In this document: piece by piece, positions 8,299 to 13,795 of the stretch
How positions within the stretch are numbered: position 1 is the stretch's first letter
Layout of the letters: every line of letters starts with the position of its first letter
Source of the DNA: Candidatus Latescibacterota bacterium
GTDB lineage: Bacteria; Latescibacterota; 4484-107; B68-G9
NCBI GenBank assembly: GCA_012961755.1
Contig: DTYS01000055.1
Location: forward strand, 1 to 13,795
DNA: 13,795 bases
Reading direction: 5' to 3'
Translations under genes and position numbers: made by a program
Notes under the pieces: model-generated
Seen by the model: the letters and a program-made list of their open reading frames with translations, nothing else
The model's database searches: none
What the model was told of the DNA's origin: nothing

Positions 8299-9673
8299 GT
8301 CCATCTCCGTGGAAGGGACAGGTCTTCACACAGGGGAGCACACCAAGGTTAACTTCCATCCAGCTCCCATAAACTCGGGCATAACCTTCGTACGCTCGGA
8401 CCTTCCGGACAGGCCCAAGATACCGGCGGACATAGACTACGTGGTAGATATATCTAGGGGGACCACCTTGGGGGTCGGGAAGGCTCAGGTTCGCACGGTG
8501 GAACACCTCTTAGCAGCCCTCGTCGGGCTCGAGGTCGACAATGTGGAAGTCGAGATGATGGGCGAGGAACCCCCGGTCGGGGACGGAAGCGCCCTTCCCT
8601 TCGTGGAGGCGCTCTTAGACGCTGGGATAGTTGAACAGGACTCCCCTAAGGATTACATAGATATAGAGGATGTGATATCCTACGATCTGGAGAAGAGCAG
8701 GGGAGTGGAGCTCGTCGTGCTTCCTTCGGACGACCTCAAGGTGACCTTTATGAGCGACCCCAGAAACCCCGCCGTCGGGACCCAATACACGGTCATGTTC
8801 TCCTTGGACGAGTTCGTAAAGGAGTTCGCCCCGGCCCGCACCTTCGCCTTCTTAAGTGAGATCCGTTCCCTAAGGGAAGGGGGCCTCATAAAGGGGGGAG
8901 GTCTGGACAACGCATTGGTCATAGTCGACAGGGAGATAACCTCCGACGAGCTGGAGTACCTGAAGGAGCTCTTCGGGATAAAGGAGGAAGTCTTCGTTGG
9001 AAGAACTAACATTCTGAACGATGTGCCACTGCGTTTCCCGAACGAGTTCTGCAGGCATAAGGTCGTGGACCTTTTGGGCGACCTCGCCCTCCTGGGGGCA
9101 CCCCTGAAGGGACATGTTATGGCAGCAAGCTCTGGACATAAGGCCAATATAGAGCTGGTGAAGCGCATCCGACAGGTCTACAGGAAGAGGAAGATAATAA
9201 GCAAGTATCAGCCCAAGGAGGGCAAGGATTTCGTCCTGGATATAACGGCCATACAGAGGATAATGCCCCACCGATATCCATTCCTCCTCGTGGACAGGAT
9301 ATTGGACCTTGTCCCCGGTGAGAGGGTGGTGGGACTTAAGAACGTGACCATGAACGAACCGTTCTTCCCCGGACACTTCCCGGGCCGGCCGGTTATGCCG
9401 GGGGTGCTCATAATAGAGGCGATGGCCCAGGTGGGTGGGGTGCTCCTCCTGAACGGGGAGGAAGATCGGGAGGACAAGCTCGTATACTTTATGGGCATAG
9501 ATAACGCCAGGTTCAGAAAACCCGTGGTTCCCGGGGACCAGCTGCTCTTCGAACTTGAGATGGTGCACAGGAGGAGGAGGTCCTGCAAGATGCACGGAAG
9601 GGCCTACGTGGACGGGGACCTCGTGGCCGAGGCCGACCTTATGGCCATGATAGTCGAGAGGAAAGAGCGATGA
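8270..9673 (+). CDS. lpxC: Bifunctional LpxC-FabZ: UDP-3-O-acyl-GlcNAc deacetylase / 3-hydroxyacyl-ACP dehydratase
   Basis: A 467-residue fusion of two cytoplasmic enzymes. The LpxC part (about 1-305) performs the committed zinc-dependent deacetylation of lipid A synthesis. E78 and H79 lie in TVEHLLAAL, zinc ligands H263 and D267 lie in HKVVDLLGD, and the catalytic His is H290 in SGHKAN. The FabZ part (about 320-467) dehydrates 3-hydroxyacyl-ACP for fatty acid synthesis. Its hot-dog fold shows MPHRYPFLLVDRI, catalytic H369 in GHFPGRPVMPG and E383 in IEAMAQ, 14 residues apart as in stand-alone FabZ. All catalytic residues are present, so both halves should work. Both halves draw on the 3-hydroxyacyl-ACP branch point. 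This fusion is known from Bacteroidota and relatives; most other diderms keep two genes. The stop overlaps lpxA by 4 nt (ATGA). Confidence 0.97.
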   Translation: MLKKQRTIGRSISVEGTGLHTGEHTKVNFHPAPINSGITFVRSDLPDRPKIPADIDYVVDISRGTTLGVGKAQVRTVEHLLAALVGLEVDNVEVEMMGEEPPVGDGSALPFVEALLDAGIVEQDSPKDYIDIEDVISYDLEKSRGVELVVLPSDDLKVTFMSDPRNPAVGTQYTVMFSLDEFVKEFAPARTFAFLSEIRSLREGGLIKGGGLDNALVIVDREITSDELEYLKELFGIKEEVFVGRTNILNDVPLRFPNEFCRHKVVDLLGDLALLGAPLKGHVMAASSGHKANIELVKRIRQVYRKRKIISKYQPKEGKDFVLDITAIQRIMPHRYPFLLVDRILDLVPGERVVGLKNVTMNEPFFPGHFPGRPVMPGVLIIEAMAQVGGVLLLNGEEDREDKLVYFMGIDNARFRKPVVPGDQLLFELEMVHRRRRSCKMHGRAYVDGDLVAEADLMAMIVERKER

Positions 9674-10443
9674 AGAAGATACATCCCACCGCCCTCGTCC
9701 ACCCCAGGGCCGAACTTGCGGACGACGTATCGGTGGGACCTTACACCGTAGTGGAGGAGGAGGTGATCGTGGGGGCTGGCACGACGATAGGTAGCCACGT
9801 ATACTTAGCCAAGGGGACGGTGATAGGCAAGGATTGTAAGATATTCCATGGAGCCGTCCTGGGTATGCCTCCACAGGACCTTAAGTTCACCGGAGGGGAT
9901 ACATCGCTGAGGATAGGGGATCGCACGGTGATAAGGGAATACGCTACCATCCACAGGGGCAGCCATGCCAGGGGGGAGACTGTCGTAGGATCAGACTGTT
10001 TTATAATGGCTTACGCTCACATCGCCCACGACTGCCTCTTGGAGGATCATGTCATCCTCACGAACATGGTCCAGCTCGCAGGACATGTGACGGTGGAAAG
10101 GTACGTATACCTCGGCGGCATGGTTCCAGTGCATCAGTTCGTCAGGATAGGTCAGCACTGCATGGTGGGAGGTGGGTACAGGGTCCCCAAGGACGTCCCT
10201 CCGTTCGTCCTGGCGGCCGGGGAACCGCTTAGGCCCGTTAGGTTGAATATAGTGGGGCTGAGGAGGAGGGGGTTCGCCAAGGAGACGATAGAGGTGCTCC
10301 ACAGGGCCTTCAGGATCCTCTTTCGGAGTGGGCTCAATACCTCCCAAGCCCTCAGAAGGGCCAAGGAGGAACTTCCATCCATACCCGAGGTCGAAGCACT
10401 CCTCAACTTCATAGAGCACAGCAAGAGGGGGATAATAAAGTAG
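9670..10443 (+). CDS. lpxA: UDP-N-acetylglucosamine O-acyltransferase
   Basis: First enzyme of lipid A synthesis, moving a 3-hydroxyacyl chain from ACP to the 3-OH of UDP-GlcNAc. The protein has 257 residues (E. coli 262). It has a left-handed beta helix of hexapeptide repeats (about 1-185) and a C-terminal helical domain opening with GLRRRGFAKETI. Catalytic H120 in HIAHD equals E. coli H125. H155-Q156 match H160-Q161. The hydrocarbon-ruler position, E. coli G173, is G168 here, which leaves room for a long acyl chain. The first strand IHPTALVHPRAEL is typical. ATG 9670 overlaps the previous stop (ATGA), and a single base separates the stop from lpxB. Confidence 0.97.
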   Translation: MKKIHPTALVHPRAELADDVSVGPYTVVEEEVIVGAGTTIGSHVYLAKGTVIGKDCKIFHGAVLGMPPQDLKFTGGDTSLRIGDRTVIREYATIHRGSHARGETVVGSDCFIMAYAHIAHDCLLEDHVILTNMVQLAGHVTVERYVYLGGMVPVHQFVRIGQHCMVGGGYRVPKDVPPFVLAAGEPLRPVRLNIVGLRRRGFAKETIEVLHRAFRILFRSGLNTSQALRRAKEELPSIPEVEALLNFIEHSKRGIIK

Positions 10444-10444
10444 G

Positions 10445-11578
10445 ATGGCGAAGATATTCGTATCTGCCGGCGAAAGCTCCGGCGATCTCTTCGCCTCCCT
10501 TCTGGTCCGCTGTGTCCTTTCCCTCCGTCCCGGCCTTAAGTTCTGTGGGATAGGAGGGAAAAATTTGGCGAGGGAGGGTGTGAAGCTCCTTGCCCGTTCG
10601 GAGGAACTAGCAGTGGTGGGGCTTTGGGAGGTGGGTAGGAAGCTCCCCGCCATCCTGCGGGCCTTCGGGAGGGCGAAGGAAACCCTGAAGGACGTCGATG
10701 CCGTGGTCTTAGTGGACTTCCCAGGTTTCAACCTGAAGCTCGCGGGTGTGGCCAAGAGGTTAGGCCTTCCCGTATTCTATTACATAGCTCCTCAGGTGTG
10801 GGCGTGGGGTGCGTCCAGGATGGGACAGATAGCCGAAAGGGTCACGAAGATGGCTGTGGTCCTCCCCTTCGAAGAGCCCCTCTTCAGGAAGTTCGGCGTG
10901 GACGCCACCTTCGTAGGTCATCCGCTTTTGGACGTTGTAAAGTACCGTAAGTCCCATCTTAAGGACGAACTCAGGATCGAAGGGTCTTTGGTTGGCCTGC
11001 TTCCCGGTAGCAGGACCGACGAGGTGAGGCGTCACCTTCCGCTCTTCCTCAAAGCCCTAGACATATTGCGCTCGAAGCTGCCGGGGACCCAGGGTGTGGT
11101 GGCAGCGGCGGAAGGGGTTCCGAGGGGGACGTTCCGGACGGCCGAAAGGAAGGGAACACCGGTCCTGTGGGGGAGGACCTACGAGGCTATATCCTCCTGC
11201 GATCTGGTCCTCGTCTCCTCCGGGACCGCGACCTTGGAGGCGACGCTCTTGGACACACCTATGGTCGTGGTTTACAGGACCTCTTGGGTCTCGTACTCGG
11301 TGGCCCGCAGGCTCGTCAAGGTGTCCCACATAGCTTTGCCCAACCTCGTCGCGGGAAGGCCGGTGGTCCCGGAACTTATACAGTCCTCCGCGTCTCCGGA
11401 AAGCATAGCTGAGGAGGCCTTGAAGATTTTGAGGAACGGAGGGGAGAGGATGCGCTCGGAGTTGCGGACGGTGAGGGAGAAGCTGGGAGGGCCGGGGGCA
11501 TCGGAGAGGGCGGCCGAACACCTGTTGGATATGTTGGACAGGTCTAACTTCCCGAGGCGACCAGCCAGACGCCTATGA
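10445..11578 (+). CDS. lpxB: Lipid-A-disaccharide synthase
   Basis: A GT19 glycosyltransferase on the inner face of the inner membrane. It joins 2,3-diacylglucosamine-1-phosphate (lipid X) to UDP-2,3-diacylglucosamine. The protein has 377 residues, close to the family length (about 380). Visible motifs are GESSGD at 9-14, VDFPGFN with D91, YYIAPQVWAWG, LPGSR with R190, and the nucleotide-binding SSGTATLEA. The family Asp in the DFPGFN motif is present. It starts one base after the lpxA stop. No LpxI or LpxH gene lies between lpxA and lpxB, although that slot often holds lpxI in other diderms. The last 12 codons, giving a basic Arg-rich tail, overlap the 3' end of the opposing membrane-protein gene. 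Confidence 0.97.
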   Translation: MAKIFVSAGESSGDLFASLLVRCVLSLRPGLKFCGIGGKNLAREGVKLLARSEELAVVGLWEVGRKLPAILRAFGRAKETLKDVDAVVLVDFPGFNLKLAGVAKRLGLPVFYYIAPQVWAWGASRMGQIAERVTKMAVVLPFEEPLFRKFGVDATFVGHPLLDVVKYRKSHLKDELRIEGSLVGLLPGSRTDEVRRHLPLFLKALDILRSKLPGTQGVVAAAEGVPRGTFRTAERKGTPVLWGRTYEAISSCDLVLVSSGTATLEATLLDTPMVVVYRTSWVSYSVARRLVKVSHIALPNLVAGRPVVPELIQSSASPESIAEEALKILRNGGERMRSELRTVREKLGGPGASERAAEHLLDMLDRSNFPRRPARRL

Positions 11579-11906
11579 CTATGGCCGAAAGGCCCACGAC
11601 CTGTACTGGATCCAACCTCTCCCCGAGGAAGGCCACGGACGCCAGGACTACTATGGCGTATCCTACGCTCGTCATTATGGGATAGGCCACGCTGAGGTTC
11701 AGGCGGGAGAGCACGTACCCGTAGCAGACGAGCGCGGAGGCGAAGCTGATGACTCCGAGGACCACCAAGGGGTTCAGGACGAAGTTCCTCAACAGGCTCC
11801 CCAGCTCGAGTCTCATCCCTCCGGCCTTGAGCATCCCGACCTTCATAAGGATGTTTGCCAAGGCGTTGAGGCATATAGCGGATGTGAACACTAGTACGTC
11901 CTTCAT
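11544..11906 (-). CDS. Small four-helix membrane protein, SMR/EamA-like (possible lipid-linked sugar flippase)
   Basis: A 120-residue protein with four predicted membrane helices (about 4-24, 42-66, 70-93, 99-118), the fold of small multidrug resistance and ArnE/F-type proteins. TM1 aligns residue for residue with EmrE around LMK (20-22), but the essential EmrE Glu14 is Asn14 here. The EmrE Trp63 position, after AYxI, is Met78. TM3 SVAYPI and the LGERLDPVQVVG turn before TM4 are typical of EamA-type transporters. The missing proton-coupling Glu argues against a drug/proton antiporter and leaves a role like ArnE/F (undecaprenyl-phosphate-sugar flipping) as the better guess; the substrate is unknown. 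ATG 11906 has GGAGG (plus 11911-11915) 4-5 nt upstream. The 3' end overlaps lpxB by 35 nt, convergent. Confidence 0.8.
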   Translation of the reverse strand: MKDVLVFTSAICLNALANILMKVGMLKAGGMRLELGSLLRNFVLNPLVVLGVISFASALVCYGYVLSRLNLSVAYPIMTSVGYAIVVLASVAFLGERLDPVQVVGLSAIVIGVWLVASGS

Positions 11907-11924
11907 CCGTCCTCCAGAACCCCA

Positions 11925-11953
11925 AATTTACATCATGGGGGATGCTACGTCAA
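11925..11953 (-). promoter_or_regulatory. Putative sigma-70-type promoter of the SMR-like gene
   Basis: Read on the minus strand, TTGACG (plus 11948-11953; 5 of 6 to consensus) is followed by exactly 17 nt and then TAAATT (plus 11925-11930; 4 of 6). Transcription would start about 10-13 nt before ATG 11906, leaving a leader just long enough for the ribosome site. The assignment rests on consensus match alone. The sigma factor preference of this organism is unknown. Confidence 0.45.
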
Positions 11954-11970
11954 ACCTTTGAGAGGGAAAC

Positions 11971-13581
11971 ATGCTTCCCTTCTCGATAGCGTGGGGGGCC
12001 TTCGCCTTGGCCTTCATAGTATCGTCCTACCTTCCTGAGGAAAGCCTCAAGACTTACGCTTGGGCCTTCTGGCATATAAGGTCCTCGTCGCTCACTTTGA
12101 GGATAGCGTTCGTCGCCTTAGGAACAGCCACCATCGTTCCGAGGATAAGTCGGACCCTCTGGACCTGTACCCTCCGTACGTTCAGGATGCTGAGACGATG
12201 GCATTACCTTCCGGCCTATCCCACCTTAGCCCTCCTCCTTTGGGGCTTCCGACAACACAACTACGCCCTCGGGGACAGCGCCCATCTGATACAGATCGTA
12301 ACCTTCTCCTCCCTGGTCTCGGGATACCACATCACATACGACGAGCCCTGGGAGCTTTACGTACATTGTATGGGCTACAGGCTACTTCATCGTCTGGGAC
12401 TGGACGTAGCGGATGTCTACGCCCTTTTGAGCGTGGCCGCCGGGTTGGCCTTCTTCGTAATATCCCTCGGACTTTCGAGGAGGTTGGGGAGGGGGATGGG
12501 AGGGAAGCTCCTGGTCATGGGAATGTTGTGGAGCTGCGGATGGGTCCAACTGTTCTTCGGTTACGTGGAGAACTACACCCTGGTGTCGGTCGGCATGGCC
12601 CTCTACCTTATGTTGGCCCTGGACGTCGTGGACGGTCGCAGGGGACTCCTGCTTCCGGCCCTCGTCCTCTCCGGAAGTTTCTGTCTGCACGTGCTCGCAG
12701 GTTGGTGGTTCCCGACGCTCGTGTACCTCTGGTACCTCCACGGGAGGAGGAAGGGATGGAGGAGGGCCTCCCTGGAGGCCCTGATCGGGGCGTCGGTTCC
12801 CGTAGCCGTCACTTTGACCTACTTCCCGGCCATAGGTTATCCTCTTAAGTATCTAAAAGGAACACACTTAGCACATATGAAGTTCATGTTCCTCCTCGAC
12901 CCCTCCTACCGATATTACCGATATCCCATCTGGGACATAAGGCACATAGGGGACGTGCTCAACGAACTTATCCTGGTCGCCCTTCCCGGCCTCCTCGCAC
13001 TCGTCGCGTCGGCCTCCTCGGATAAGAGGGGGATCGATGGGAGGAAGTTTTGGTTCCTCGTCCTCTGTACGGTCCTCCTCCAGACCTTCACCTTCACCTG
13101 GAACCCTGACCTCGGACCACTGAGGGACTGGGACCTCTTCTCAGTAGAAGCTTTGGGCTACGTCCCCTTGGGGGGATATCTGTTGTCCAGGGTCTCGGAC
13201 CGCAACTTCATGAGGAGGGTAGGGATGGCCACCTCGTCCATCTCGTGCCTCTGGCTCGCGTCCTGGGTAGGTTACAACTCGGTCACGGATGTCAAAGTGG
13301 ACGACTGGAAGGACTGGGCGTACGTCGTCCTCGGCGACAGGGCCTTCAGGGAAGGACGGCTCTTAGATGCCCTACATATTTACCAGGAGGCCATCAAGAT
13401 AGATCCCAGAAATGCTCGGGCTTGGGAAGGTCTGGGTAGGTCGTACCTCAGGATGGGGGAGCTTAAGAAGGCCAGGGAGGCCCTCAAAGAGGCTGAGCAA
13501 CTCAGCCGCTACGGGCCTCACAGGCCCCTGGACGGGGTCCACAGGGAACGTTCGGCCGAGAGCGACCCGGAGGCGTACTGA
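11971..13581 (+). CDS. Polytopic membrane protein with C-terminal TPR repeats, GT-C glycosyltransferase-like
   Basis: A 536-residue protein with roughly 10-12 hydrophobic helices over residues 1-430 and two TPR-like helical pairs at about 450-517. The TPR part shows the pattern A-x-x-x-Y-x-x-A-x-x-x-x-P-x-N, then A-W-x-x-L-G. Acidic residues after the early helices (D102 in LGDSAH, D124-E125 in YDEPW) sit where GT-C enzymes keep their first-loop Asp/Glu. Distinctive signatures are FFGYVENY (195-202) and NPDLGPLRDWDLF (378-390). From memory these recur in uncharacterised membrane proteins of FCB-type bacteria annotated as TPR or PMT-like. GT-C enzymes use polyprenyl-phosphate sugars on the outer face of the inner membrane; whether this one does is inference. 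ATG 11971 has GAGAGGG (11960-11966) 4 nt upstream. It diverges from the SMR-like gene across 64 nt and ends 2 nt before the hisC stop. Acceptor and sugar are unknown. Confidence 0.75.
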   Translation: MLPFSIAWGAFALAFIVSSYLPEESLKTYAWAFWHIRSSSLTLRIAFVALGTATIVPRISRTLWTCTLRTFRMLRRWHYLPAYPTLALLLWGFRQHNYALGDSAHLIQIVTFSSLVSGYHITYDEPWELYVHCMGYRLLHRLGLDVADVYALLSVAAGLAFFVISLGLSRRLGRGMGGKLLVMGMLWSCGWVQLFFGYVENYTLVSVGMALYLMLALDVVDGRRGLLLPALVLSGSFCLHVLAGWWFPTLVYLWYLHGRRKGWRRASLEALIGASVPVAVTLTYFPAIGYPLKYLKGTHLAHMKFMFLLDPSYRYYRYPIWDIRHIGDVLNELILVALPGLLALVASASSDKRGIDGRKFWFLVLCTVLLQTFTFTWNPDLGPLRDWDLFSVEALGYVPLGGYLLSRVSDRNFMRRVGMATSSISCLWLASWVGYNSVTDVKVDDWKDWAYVVLGDRAFREGRLLDALHIYQEAIKIDPRNARAWEGLGRSYLRMGELKKAREALKEAEQLSRYGPHRPLDGVHRERSAESDPEAY

Positions 13582-13583
13582 AT

Positions 13584-13795
13584 TTAAGAGCTCCTCAGCT
13601 CCTCCAACACATCCCTCAGAGCTTCAAGGAACCTCTCGTTCTCCTCCTCAGTTCCGACCGTGACCCTTAAGGCCCGGGAGAGCATGGGATACCCGCTCAC
13701 GTCCCTTACGAGCACGCCCCTTTGGGCAAGCCTCCGGAAGACCCTCTTGGGGTTGTAAGGAGTTTCGAACAGGAGGAAGTTCGCCTCCGAGGGAT
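13584..13795 (-). CDS. hisC: Histidinol-phosphate aminotransferase, C-terminal end (5' part outside window)
   Basis: The last 69 residues of a fold-type I, PLP-dependent aminotransferase on the minus strand, running off the right edge. The visible sequence opens with PSEANFLLF, continues with RGVLVRDVSGYP and LRVTVGT, and closes with a helix carrying EENERFLEAL. This is the standard HisC small-domain ending, and the Arg of LRVTVGT corresponds to the substrate-carboxylate Arg of the family. HisC converts imidazole-acetol phosphate to histidinol phosphate using glutamate. The PLP lysine and the rest lie outside the window. The stop TAA (plus 13584-13586) is 2 nt from the opposing gene's stop, so the two converge with no spacer. 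Tyrosine/phenylalanine aminotransferases of the same subfamily cannot be excluded from this fragment. Confidence 0.88.
   Translation of the reverse strand, partial: PSEANFLLFETPYNPKRVFRRLAQRGVLVRDVSGYPMLSRALRVTVGTEEENERFLEALRDVLEELRSS

Noticed and set aside
8870..9874. Open frame of 334 codons on the minus strand opposite lpxC-fabZ
   Set aside because: It is antisense to a gene with full catalytic motifs, has a Pro/His/Tyr-rich composition with no domain pattern, and arises from the scarcity of stops opposite G/A-rich codons.
9991..10755. Open frame of 254 codons on the minus strand opposite lpxA and lpxB
   Set aside because: It spans the junction of two well-supported genes and has low-complexity composition with no recognisable motif.
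11555..11574. Inverted repeat AGGCG/CGCCT in the lpxB and SMR-like overlap
   Set aside because: A 5-bp stem with a 10-nt loop and no T-run on either side; likely chance in GC-rich sequence.
11272..11925. 217-codon minus-strand frame overlapping the SMR-like gene
   Set aside because: The other minus-strand frame (11544-11906) gives four clean membrane helices, a ribosome site and SMR motifs; this one gives charged Arg/Gly sequence.
11927..11955. Plus-strand promoter candidate TTTACA with a 17-nt spacer before the GT-C-like gene
   Set aside because: The -10 box would be TCAAAC (3 of 6), and the start site would fall within the ribosome-binding site.
12060..12848. Open frame of 262 codons on the plus strand, out of frame in the GT-C-like gene
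   Set aside because: Arg/Gly/Pro-rich shadow frame lacking membrane segments; the overlapping frame has coherent helices and TPR repeats.
13588..13601. Small hairpin (GAGCT, 4-nt loop, AGCTC) followed by TTAAATT on the minus strand at the end of hisC
   Set aside because: The stem is only 5 bp, it lies in the last hisC codons, and the tail is not a real T-run, so it is too weak to call a terminator.
1..13795. CRISPR arrays, tRNA/rRNA genes, insertion sequences, attachment sites
   Set aside because: Nearly every base is coding; I saw no direct-repeat arrays, transposase motifs or tRNA cloverleaf patterns.

Overview
This window reads as a chromosomal segment from a diderm (Gram-negative type) bacterium. 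It carries BamA, TamB, a Skp/OmpH chaperone and the first committed steps of lipid A synthesis. The codon habit is marked: AGG leads for arginine and ATA for isoleucine (in the 171-residue Skp gene I count 10 of 15 Arg as AGG and 8 of 15 Ile as ATA). The coding strand is G/A rich. Together these suggest a thermophile. The LpxC-FabZ fusion and the ClpC sequence resemble the Bacteroidota/Chlorobiota style, so I would look first in the FCB group or in uncultured thermophilic lineages near WOR-3/Hydrothermae. That placement is an inference and is not proved here.

Layout. Bases 1-11578 (+) look like one tightly packed transcription unit: 3' end of clpC, tamB, bamA, skp/ompH, lpxD, an lpxC-fabZ fusion, lpxA, lpxB. 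Gaps are 14 nt or less, and several junctions overlap (4, 29 and 4 nt). No terminator or internal promoter is evident. The promoter must lie upstream of the window. Bases 11544-11906 (-) encode a four-helix SMR/EamA-like membrane protein whose 3' end overlaps lpxB by 35 nt. A divergent gene, 11971-13581 (+), encodes a polytopic membrane protein with a C-terminal TPR segment that looks like a GT-C type glycosyltransferase. The right edge holds the 3' end of hisC on the minus strand. There is no gene-free stretch longer than about 65 nt.

How the genes fit. LpxA, LpxC, LpxD and LpxB make the acylated disaccharide core of lipid A. The FabZ domain feeds the acyl-ACP pool shared between lipid A and phospholipid. 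Skp carries unfolded outer-membrane proteins across the periplasm, BamA inserts them, and TamB spans the periplasm for barrel assembly or lipid transport. The result is an outer-membrane construction operon with an AAA+ protease subunit gene at its head. The diphosphatase step between LpxA/C/D and LpxB (LpxH/LpxI/LpxG) and the kinase LpxK are absent from the window. The divergent SMR-like/GT-C-like pair could be a carrier-lipid sugar flippase and its glycosyltransferase, which is the most open functional question here. Most of the window is well-known machinery; I do not see clear evidence for a wholly new system.
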